From: JAXHTH01 sp034211115
GTDB taxonomy: Bacteria; Planctomycetota; Phycisphaerae; Phycisphaerales; SM1A02
Direction of reading: 5' to 3'
Assembly (NCBI GenBank): GCA_034211115.1
Contig: JAXHTH010000021.1
Span: 1 to 10,862, forward strand
DNA length: 10,862 nt
The translations under genes and the position numbers were made by a program. The notes under the pieces were generated by a model, which was not told where the DNA came from, ran no database searches, and saw only the letters and a list, made by a program, of their open reading frames with translations. Below are positions 1-4,835 of this stretch, piece by piece; the first letter of the stretch is position 1, and every line of letters begins with the position of its first letter.

Positions 1-1
1 C

Positions 2-76
2 GCCGCCAAGCGCAAGCAGTCGGAGAAGAAACGCCGGCGCCGGGCCAGGCGCCCGCGCCGCGACGAGCTCGATTGA
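2..76 (+). CDS. 3' end of a gene with a strongly basic C-terminal tail (partial)
   Basis: An open frame enters from the left edge and ends at TGA (74-76), giving 24 visible residues of which more than half are Lys or Arg, closing with DELD. Nothing identifies the protein; the visible part is only a tail. Such Lys/Arg-rich tails are common on RNA helicases, ribosomal and other nucleic-acid-binding proteins, so a nucleic-acid-binding role is a weak guess. The codons mostly end in G or C, as in the neighbouring genes, and the frame stops just before a hairpin shared with the convergent CBS gene, which fits a real gene end. With so few codons it could also be chance. Confidence 0.4.
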   Translation, partial: AAKRKQSEKKRRRRARRPRRDELD

Positions 77-81
77 TCCGC

Positions 82-118
82 ATCGGTCGGCCGGCCACGA
101 AGGCCGGCGGGCGCCGAT
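82..118. terminator. Hairpin between convergent genes, possible bidirectional terminator
   Basis: A 7-bp perfect stem (90-96 with 102-108, loop ACGAA) is extended by a second 5-bp stem, ATCGG at 82-86 with CCGAT at 114-118, across a small internal loop. It lies between the TGA of the left-edge gene and the stop of the CBS gene and overlaps the latter's TGA (118-120) by one base. There is no T-run on either side, so intrinsic termination is not assured. Its position between two converging genes is the main argument. Confidence 0.5.
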
Positions 119-549
119 CACGTCACCGACATGTACTGCTGAAGGTAGTTGATCGTCTGATCCTGCACCTTCTTCTCCACGCGGTTGACATCGCCGATAG
201 AAACGACGCCCACCACCCGGCCGGCGTCGACGACGGGCAGGTGGCGGATGCGCTTGTTGCGGAAGACCTCGCGCAGCTCGTGGTCGGTGGTGTGCATTGC
301 CGCGCAGGCGACGGGGGTGGTCATCACGTCGCCGACGCGCGTCTTCGTCGCCTCGAGCTGCTCGCCGACGATGCGGCGCATCACGTCGCGCTCGGTGAAG
401 ATGCCGGCGAGCCGGCCCTCGGCGAGGATGATCACCGCGCCGACGCGCTTGATGTTCATGAGCCGGACCGCTTCGAGAACGGTCGCCTCCGGGCCGATCC
501 AGACCACGTCGCCTCCCTTTTCCGCCAGGATCTTCTCTGCCGTCGCCAT
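118..549 (-). CDS. Two-CBS-domain protein
   Basis: The 143-aa protein consists almost only of a CBS pair (Bateman module), which usually binds adenine nucleotides such as AMP, ATP or SAM and acts as an energy or ligand sensor. CBS1 spans about residues 7-60 and contains GRLAGIFTERDVMRR. CBS2 spans about 75-128 and contains the typical IRHLPVVD...VVGVVSIGDV. Both domains carry the strand-turn-helix ending in (T/G)xxDv expected for ribose/phosphate contacts. There is no transmembrane segment and no attached catalytic domain, so it is a soluble stand-alone regulator with unknown partner. The ATG at 549-547 has GGAGA on the minus strand (556-560) 6 nt upstream, which fixes the start. It converges with the left-edge gene and diverges from the PUR-like gene. 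The family is very likely; the ligand cannot be read from sequence. Confidence 0.93.
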   Translation of the reverse strand: MATAEKILAEKGGDVVWIGPEATVLEAVRLMNIKRVGAVIILAEGRLAGIFTERDVMRRIVGEQLEATKTRVGDVMTTPVACAAMHTTDHELREVFRNKRIRHLPVVDAGRVVGVVSIGDVNRVEKKVQDQTINYLQQYMSVT

Positions 550-773
550 GAGTCATCTCCGTGCTGCCTGACCACTGCCGGCCCGGGCGGCGCGATCCAT
601 CGCGCCGGCCGAGCCAGAGAATCAACGCGCGGCGAAGTCGGCGCATTCGACCAATCGCGCGCAAAGACCGGCCCGCGGAATGTTTTTCGTAAGACACTGC
701 AGTCAAATGATTTACAACGTGAGGATCCGGTCCGGACCGGGCATCCGTATCGGGCACTTTCTTCTCGAAGGCA
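550..773. other. Divergent spacer without a gene
   Basis: Together with 774-852 this makes a 303-bp gap between the CBS gene and the PUR-like gene. I see no credible coding frame: the frames reading through are arginine/proline-rich continuations of shadow frames. The stretch at about 677-716 is clearly richer in A and T than its surroundings and is the likely place of the minus-strand promoter for the CBS gene. There is a TTGACT on the minus strand (701-706), but no convincing -10 hexamer 16-18 nt downstream, so I do not call a promoter. The rest is GC-rich and featureless to me. Confidence 0.5.
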
Positions 774-802
774 TTGACTGATCGGGATCTGTTTGGTATA
801 TG
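774..802 (+). promoter_or_regulatory. Sigma70-type promoter of the PUR-like gene
   Basis: TTGACT (774-779) and TATATG (797-802) are separated by exactly 17 nt, which is the optimal spacing. The expected transcription start is near 809, giving a leader of about 44 nt that contains the Shine-Dalgarno at 841-847. It is one of the few AT-rich places in this spacer. It also rules out the in-frame TTG at 793 as start codon, since that lies upstream of the -10 element. Confidence 0.72.
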
Positions 803-852
803 AGCCGTCAACGGGCGACCCATCCATTCACGCGGCCGCCGGGAGGTACACC

Positions 853-1191
853 ATGAGCAGCGAGCGCAAGACATCAAGGAAGCGGCCCGCGCCCAAGCGC
901 GAGATCGTCAGGACCTGGGCCTTCGATTCGCAGGGCGATCGCAAGTACGCCGTGCAGATCCAGAAAGCCTCCAACGGCAACCCGTGCCTGAAGATCGTGG
1001 AAGGCGTGCCGCAGGAGGACGGCACGTTCCGCAAGTTCAACCTCACCATCTGGTCGGAGGATTTCGACCGGCTCTGGTCGACGCTGGACGAGGTGCGGGC
1101 CTTCATGACCGAGCACGACATCAGAACGCCGGAAGGGCACAAGTACGTCCCGGGCGGGAAGAAGAAAGGCACGAAGGCACGGAGGCACTAA
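853..1191 (+). CDS. Small PUR-like (DUF3276-type) nucleic-acid-binding protein
   Basis: The 112-aa protein has a basic N-terminus (residues 1-17), a single compact domain at about 20-85, and a basic tail (GGKKKGTKARRH). The domain reads as two short strands, a turn with EDGTFRKFNLTIWSEDF, then a helix LWSTLDEVRAFM. This layout (K/R-YxVxI...EDGxxxKxxLxxWxEDFxxxxxxLxExxxFm) resembles single-PUR-repeat proteins such as bacterial DUF3276/BpuR members, which bind single-stranded DNA or RNA as dimers. The match is by eye and a PC4-like fold remains an alternative. ATG 853 is chosen over the in-frame TTG 793 because GGGAGGT lies at 841-847 and the promoter's -10 overlaps the earlier site. The last seven codons are encoded by an 8-bp tandem repeat, so the extreme C-terminus is probably a recent addition. 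Confidence 0.75.
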   Translation: MSSERKTSRKRPAPKREIVRTWAFDSQGDRKYAVQIQKASNGNPCLKIVEGVPQEDGTFRKFNLTIWSEDFDRLWSTLDEVRAFMTEHDIRTPEGHKYVPGGKKKGTKARRH

Positions 1192-1206
1192 GGCACGAAG
1201 GCGCGA
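1168..1206 (+). repeat. 8-bp tandem repeat (GGCACGAA) spanning the gene end
   Basis: Four full octamers and one partial lie head to tail: GGCACGAA (1168), GGCACGGA (1176), GGCACTAA (1184), GGCACGAA (1192) and GGCGCGA (1200). The first three encode the last residues and the TAA stop (1189-1191) of the PUR-like protein; the third unit's TAA is the stop itself. Because 8 is not a multiple of 3, gain or loss of a unit would change the reading frame and the C-terminal tail. Confidence 0.85.
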
Positions 1207-1270
1207 GCCGGGCCCGTCCTCGGCCCCGGGTGCGATCGAACGAACGAAGGCGCCGGGAGGCGCGCATCCT

Positions 1271-1295
1271 CCGCGACCTGTCAGGTCGCGGCTAT
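1271..1295 (-). repeat. REP-like palindrome, copy 1
   Basis: The core CGCGACCTGTCAGGTCGCG (1272-1290) has two 9-nt arms around a single T, and here one extra C-G pair extends it to 21 nt. On the minus strand it is preceded by one pyrimidine and the tetranucleotide ATAG (1292-1295), whose TAG is the stop codon of the 478-aa membrane protein. Copies 2 and 3 have the same core and the same ATAR-Y prefix. It sits in the convergent gap between the PUR-like gene and the membrane-protein gene and could act as a bidirectional transcript end. Confidence 0.93.
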
Positions 1296-2728
1296 GGGTC
1301 TTCGTCCTGACCGTTGCGCTCGACTGAGAGAAGCTGTTCGAACTCTGACAGCCAGTCGCTCTCACGCAGGACGGGATTGAGCTCAAGCAGACGATCCAGA
1401 TGCGCCCTGCCTTCTGTCGGATCCATAAGCGCGTTTTTGAGCAGCCAGTGCAGCGCCGAGATGGCCAGGTTCGGCTGCTCTCCAAGATCGAGGACGCGAT
1501 TCATCGCCTCGATCAGATCGGCTCGGGAGTCCGGGGCCGGCTCAATCTCCCAGGCATCGCACGCGGCATGAAACGCTGACCCCACATCCAGCGGCTCCTC
1601 ACTTGATTTCAGAACCGGAAGGAGACGATCCTCGACCTGCCTGAAGGGATATTGCCGGTAGATGTTGGTCGCGTATGAGAAGCTGAATCTTCCGGGCAGT
1701 TCCCTCAACTGATCGGCAAGGTCCAGGTACTCGACCCGTGCGTCGCGGGCAGCCAGGAGCATGACAAGTTGGGCGCTTTCCGATCGGTCGGTTTCATCGG
1801 TTTCGCCGAGACGGTCTGCGATAACGGCCACGTGGTTCGGATCGCGCTGGACGCGAGCGACGAAGCGCTCGATCCCCTCCTTCTCGTCCATGTGGAGAGG
1901 ATTCGTCGGGAAATGCAGCAACTCGTCGATCCAGGTTGACCTGGCTTCGAATGCCCTCTGTCGGTGTGCTTGCCAGATCGACATGGCGGCCACATGGACC
2001 ACGACAACGCATGCGGCGACCGCGATGAACGCGAGAACCTGCCAGCGCGCTCGTGTCACGCACTCAGCCAGTCGGCGTTGATCGCCTCCGCACTCGGGGC
2101 ACACGTCGCCCGCGGAGCCGCGCAGGTCGTACGCACAGGCCAGGCAGAGTCTTCTTCGTCTTCTCCTACGGGACCGAAGCATGCCCGGCAGTCGCGTCAG
2201 GACGTACCATATCGCCGCGAACGTGCACGCATCGGCGGCAAGCCCCGGCCAGATCGGCCGGATACCGAGCCCCGGGATCGTGCCTTCCGCGAGGACTTCG
2301 GAGGTTGTCGTCCCGCCGGCGGGGTCTGTCCTCCTCTCGACACCGTAGGAGAGACTCGTGAACGGCCATCCAAACGCGCCCTCATGCCGGATGTAATCGG
2401 GCCCATCCTCCCCGCGTGGAGGCAACCGGTTCAGTCGACACCAGAACGGCAAACGAGGATCGTCCAGCGTCATCGACGGAGATGAACCGCTGACGCATTG
2501 CGAGAGGATCAGGACCGCACCGATTCTCTCCCACTTCATGAAGGACCAGTGAGGGGCATCGATGGATGACCAGTACTGCTCAGGAGACGGAGAGTCACTT
2601 GGTGGTGCCGATAAGTGCCAGGTGTTGTGCGCAACCATCGCCGCCAGGATGGTTGTTACAAGCCCGAGGATCAGACAGATCAACAGTCGAACCCATGAGA
2701 GCTGCATCTTGGTCGCTTTGTGCGCCAC
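1292..2728 (-). CDS. Membrane protein with zinc ribbon, phycisphaeral type, function unknown
   Basis: The 478-aa protein has a first membrane segment at about residues 13-33, a non-conserved-looking outer loop, a second segment at about 162-180 followed by a run of arginines (186-193), a zinc ribbon with Cys195, Cys198, Cys210 and Cys213 (CLACAYDLRG...CPECG), and a third segment at about 230-250. The remaining 220 residues are soluble, helical and acidic. The arginine run next to the zinc ribbon points to a cytoplasmic location for that part. The CxxCxYDLRG/CPECG motif is frequent in membrane proteins of Phycisphaerae, whose roles are mostly unknown; I infer no function. The GTG at 2728 is preferred over ATG 2707 because AGGAG (complement of 2735-2739) lies 6 nt upstream and an extended -10 promoter precedes it. 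The TAG stop is part of REP copy 1. Confidence 0.85.
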   Translation of the reverse strand: MAHKATKMQLSWVRLLICLILGLVTTILAAMVAHNTWHLSAPPSDSPSPEQYWSSIDAPHWSFMKWERIGAVLILSQCVSGSSPSMTLDDPRLPFWCRLNRLPPRGEDGPDYIRHEGAFGWPFTSLSYGVERRTDPAGGTTTSEVLAEGTIPGLGIRPIWPGLAADACTFAAIWYVLTRLPGMLRSRRRRRRRLCLACAYDLRGSAGDVCPECGGDQRRLAECVTRARWQVLAFIAVAACVVVVHVAAMSIWQAHRQRAFEARSTWIDELLHFPTNPLHMDEKEGIERFVARVQRDPNHVAVIADRLGETDETDRSESAQLVMLLAARDARVEYLDLADQLRELPGRFSFSYATNIYRQYPFRQVEDRLLPVLKSSEEPLDVGSAFHAACDAWEIEPAPDSRADLIEAMNRVLDLGEQPNLAISALHWLLKNALMDPTEGRAHLDRLLELNPVLRESDWLSEFEQLLSVERNGQDEDP

Positions 2729-2762
2729 GCTCGGCTCCTACGGAGCTCAGCCCATTCTAGCA
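2729..2762 (-). promoter_or_regulatory. Extended -10 promoter and short hairpin leader of the zinc-ribbon gene
   Basis: On the minus strand TGC-TAGAAT (complement of 2754-2762) is an extended -10 element with five of six bases matching TATAAT; no clear -35 is present, which extended -10 promoters tolerate. Transcription should start near 2747. The resulting leader of about 19 nt contains the inverted repeat GCTCC-GTA-GGAGC (2734-2746), whose right arm overlaps the AGGAG ribosome-binding site. The hairpin is short (5 bp, 3-nt loop), so an effect on translation is only possible, not shown. Confidence 0.5.
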
Positions 2763-2830
2763 CAGGCTGCGTGCGCTCCTCCAGTCCCCGCGGCTGCCAT
2801 CGGGGTCGGAGGCGTACGCGGAACACGACA

Positions 2831-2855
2831 CCGCGACCTGTCAGGTCGCGATTAT
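2831..2855 (-). repeat. REP-like palindrome, copy 2
   Basis: The core (2832-2850) is identical to copies 1 and 3. On the minus strand it is preceded by T and ATAA (complement of 2852-2855), and that TAA is the transposase stop codon. The bases beyond the shared 25 nt differ from the other copies, so the conserved unit ends here. Confidence 0.93.
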
Positions 2856-3367
2856 GGATGCTCGCGCCAGAAGGCGCCGCGGTGCGAAGGGAGGTACTCG
2901 TCGATGAGATAGTCGAAGTGCCCGCGATCGCGCACGCGCTTGCGGCTCGCGCCTCCGGAGAACCACTTGCGGCACCGATCTCGCTTGCTTTCCATAGCCG
3001 CGGGCAGACCTGCCCGCGGTTCGAGCGTCCGGTTCAATGTCCGCGTCAGCGACTGCTTCACGCCCGTCCGCATCCTCTGCCACCTGCGATCATCCTTCCA
3101 GCTCACGAGGACATGCACGTGCGTCGGCTCCGCCGCGATGCAGTGCACGCGAAAGTCCTGGTGGAGTGTGGCTTCGCGCGCTGCGTCGATCAGAGTCCGT
3201 TGAACGTGCTCATCGAAGAGAACAGGCGGCTGCGCTGCGTGCTGCTCGTACCACCGTACCTGCTCCTCGTCCGGCGGCAGCGGCCCCTTGCCACGACGGA
3301 CGTAGCCCTGCGGGCGATCGGGCATCCAGCTCCGGTACGCGTGGAACGTAAACAGATAGCACGGCAT
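2852..3367 (-). CDS. REP-associated tyrosine transposase-like protein (Y1/HUH family)
   Basis: The 171-aa protein begins with a hydrophobic strand and SWMPDRPQGYVRRG, then PPDEEQVRWY. It carries the HUH motif His83-Val-His85 in EPTHVHVLVSW, a helix rich in Arg and Ser/Thr at about 93-113 (VKQSLTRTLNR), and near the C-terminus WFSGGASRKRVRDRGHFDYL. Tyr153 or Tyr158 is the likely nucleophile. Y1 transposases of the IS200/REP type cut single-stranded hairpin DNA and form a 5'-phosphotyrosine link; a short single-domain protein with one HUH and a C-terminal Tyr agrees. The frame is intact with no sign of decay. The purine-rich run GAGAGGGGG before ATG 3367 can serve as ribosome-binding site. No promoter of its own is evident, so low expression by read-through from purM is possible. 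Bracketing by REP copies supports the assignment; biochemical activity is not known. Confidence 0.75.
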   Translation of the reverse strand: MPCYLFTFHAYRSWMPDRPQGYVRRGKGPLPPDEEQVRWYEQHAAQPPVLFDEHVQRTLIDAAREATLHQDFRVHCIAAEPTHVHVLVSWKDDRRWQRMRTGVKQSLTRTLNRTLEPRAGLPAAMESKRDRCRKWFSGGASRKRVRDRGHFDYLIDEYLPSHRGAFWREHP

Positions 3368-3393
3368 GAGGCCCCCTCTCTTTCCCGGAGCAT

Positions 3394-3418
3394 CCGCGAC
3401 CTGTCAGGTCGCGACTAT
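3394..3418 (-). repeat. REP-like palindrome, copy 3
   Basis: The core (3395-3413) is identical to copies 1 and 2. On the minus strand it is preceded by T and ATAG (complement of 3415-3418); the TAG is the stop codon of purM. It lies 27 nt before the transposase start and could attenuate transcription entering from purM. Confidence 0.93.
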
Positions 3419-4521
3419 TCGAGCCTGACGTTTCCTTTCCCCTTGATGATCCTGCCGAGCACGAAAGCGTCCTCGCCGAGTCGGTTGAGTTGCCGCACGA
3501 TCGAGTCGGCGAATGTCGGGCGCACGATGAGCACGTAGCCGATGCCCATGTTGAACACGCGGAACATCTCATCGTCGGCGACGTCGCCGTGCTCCCGGAG
3601 AAACGGAAAGATGGGCGGGACTTCCCAGGCGTCGAGGCTGATCCTCGCATCGAGATCATCGGGCAGGGCGCGATTGACGTTGCCCGGCAGGCCGCCGCCG
3701 GTGATGTGCGCCATGCCGGAGATGACCTTCTTCACGCGGTAGTGCCGCAGGACCTTCACGATCGGGCTGGCGTAGATGCGCGTCGGCGTCAGCAGAACGC
3801 TGCCCAGCGGGCGCGGCCGACCGTCATCATCGACGTACGCCTCCAGCTCGGGATAGCGCCGGTCCAGGTCGAGTCCGGCGTGGTCGATGATCTTCCGCAC
3901 GAGGGTGAAGCCGTTGGAATGGACGCCGTCCGAGGCGAGGCCGATGATGACATCGCCCTTCTCGACGCGCATGGGATCGATGGCGCGCTTCAGCTCGACG
4001 ACGCCGACGGCGAAGCCGACGAGATCGAAATCGCCCTCGGCGTAGATGTCGGGCATCTCCGCGCACTCGCCGCCGATGAGGGCGCAGCCGGCGATCTCGC
4101 AGCCCTTCGCCACCCCGCGGATGATGCTCGCCGTCTGTTCGGGAATCTGTTTGTGCAGCCCGAGGTAATCGAGGAAGAACAGCGGCTCGGCGCCCTGCAC
4201 GATGAGGTCGTTGACGTTCATGGCCACGCAGTCGATGCCGACGGTGTCGTGCACGCCCATCGTGACGGCGAGCCTGATCTTCGTGCCCACGCCGTCCGTG
4301 CAGGAGACGAGGACCGGATCGCGGTAGTTGCGCTTGAAGAGCTTCTCGTTGTAGTCGAGGCGGAACATGCCGGCGAAGGCGCCGTGCTCCCCGAGCACGC
4401 GGGGGCCGTGGGTGCGGCGGAGCATGCGGCCGATGAGTTGGACCAGCCGGTCGCCGGCCTCGACGTCCACGCCCGCCTCGGCGTAGGTCAGGCCCCCTTC
4501 GGCTCTCTTCGCGCTGGGCAT
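3415..4521 (-). CDS. purM: Phosphoribosylformylglycinamidine cyclo-ligase (AIR synthetase)
   Basis: PurM closes the imidazole ring in purine synthesis, converting FGAM and ATP to AIR, ADP and phosphate in the cytoplasm. The 368-aa protein is close to the usual 340-350 aa. It shows TYAEAGVDVEAGDRLV at the N-terminus, the conserved SCTDGVGTKI stretch near residue 80, the metal/ATP-site segment DCVAMNVNDLIVQGAEPLFF, the GGECAEMPDIY loop (usual form GGEtAEMPgmY), GLASDGVHSNGFTLVR, and ISGMAHITGGGLPGN. All are in the family order, so the gene is intact. It is a stand-alone purM with no other pur gene in the window. ATG 4521 has no Shine-Dalgarno but a TACACT element 6 nt upstream, suggesting a leaderless mRNA. 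The TAG stop falls in REP copy 3, and the last residues (NVRLE) look like a natural end, so the repeat seems to have inserted at, not into, the gene. Confidence 0.97.
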   Translation of the reverse strand: MPSAKRAEGGLTYAEAGVDVEAGDRLVQLIGRMLRRTHGPRVLGEHGAFAGMFRLDYNEKLFKRNYRDPVLVSCTDGVGTKIRLAVTMGVHDTVGIDCVAMNVNDLIVQGAEPLFFLDYLGLHKQIPEQTASIIRGVAKGCEIAGCALIGGECAEMPDIYAEGDFDLVGFAVGVVELKRAIDPMRVEKGDVIIGLASDGVHSNGFTLVRKIIDHAGLDLDRRYPELEAYVDDDGRPRPLGSVLLTPTRIYASPIVKVLRHYRVKKVISGMAHITGGGLPGNVNRALPDDLDARISLDAWEVPPIFPFLREHGDVADDEMFRVFNMGIGYVLIVRPTFADSIVRQLNRLGEDAFVLGRIIKGKGNVRLE

Positions 4522-4533
4522 GGAGAGAGTGTA
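4522..4533 (-). promoter_or_regulatory. -10 element for leaderless purM transcription
   Basis: TACACT on the minus strand (complement of 4528-4533) matches TAnnnT and ends 6 nt before the A of the purM ATG (4521). The six intervening bases, CTCTCC, are pyrimidines and offer no ribosome-binding site. With the usual 6-7 nt from -10 to start point, transcription would begin at or next to the ATG. No -35 is visible. The same geometry is found at the dus gene. Confidence 0.5.
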
Positions 4534-4767
4534 GCGGCGGGTCGCCGGCCGCGCCGGCGGCGGTCAGGGCCCGCGCCGGCGGGCGCGGGAGGCGCTTCCC
4601 GGCGGGTTCGAAGCCGCCCCGCGGCCGCCACGCTTCGGCGCCGCGGCCGGAAGATTCGCCGGACGACGCGGGCCGGGCGAGGCCTTTGCCGCGTGAAAGG
4701 TACGGCCCGATCCGGCCCCGCGAGCGGCGATCCTCGGCCCGGGGAGCAACGAGACGCCGATCGGCGG
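4534..4767. other. GC-rich spacer between divergent purM and tricorn genes
   Basis: The whole purM-tricorn gap is 314 bp (4522-4835). Apart from the two promoter candidates at its ends it is extremely GC-rich with many short GCCGGC/GGCGCC-type palindromes (for example around 4541-4585), none of which forms one dominant hairpin. Frames reading through it are arginine/proline/glycine-rich and look non-coding. I find no operator-like repeat. Confidence 0.5.
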
Positions 4768-4773
4768 TATAAC
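4768..4773 (+). promoter_or_regulatory. Candidate -10 box of the tricorn-like gene
   Basis: TATAAC differs from TATAAT only in the last base and stands out in a GC-rich spacer. It would start transcription near 4780 and leave a leader of about 56 nt containing the AGGAGA at 4821-4826. No -35 hexamer of any quality is found 16-18 nt upstream, so support is limited. Confidence 0.4.
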
Positions 4774-4835
4774 CCAATCGCAGCCCATGCTCAACGCTGC
4801 CTTTGCATCGATCAGTTTTCAGGAGATCCGGCATC

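Larger units (their letters stand above)
2831..3418 (-). mobile_element. REP-bracketed transposase unit (REPtron-like)
   Basis: A HUH-type transposase gene is enclosed by two identical-core palindromes in the same orientation: copy 2 directly at its 3' end and copy 3 only 27 nt before its start codon. This matches the arrangement known for REP-associated tyrosine transposases, which process hairpins carrying a conserved tetranucleotide at the 5' foot. Here the foot is ATAR. I see no target-site duplication and no classical inverted-repeat ends, as expected for this class. That the unit moves as a whole is inference; a solitary copy at 1271 shows the palindrome has been spread separately from the gene. 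Confidence 0.7.

Noticed and set aside
677..716. Minus-strand promoter for the CBS gene with TTGACT at 701-706
   Set aside because: No acceptable -10 hexamer is found 16-18 nt downstream; the AT-rich island is noted only as a likely region.
73..777. A 234-codon plus-strand open frame over the CBS gene
   Set aside because: It is antisense to a clear CBS-domain protein and its translation is His/Arg/Asp-rich without motif.
793..852. TTG 793 as the start of the PUR-like protein
   Set aside because: It lies before the -10 hexamer of the promoter and has no ribosome-binding site; ATG 853 has GGGAGGT at the right distance.
1168..3418. The three dispersed palindromes or the octamer array as a CRISPR array
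   Set aside because: The palindromes are far apart with genes between them, and the octamers have no spacers; no cas gene is present.
4803..4835. TTG 4803 as the start of the tricorn-like protein
   Set aside because: It would put 11 extra residues before the signal peptide and lies upstream of the good AGGAGA ribosome-binding site that serves ATG 4836.
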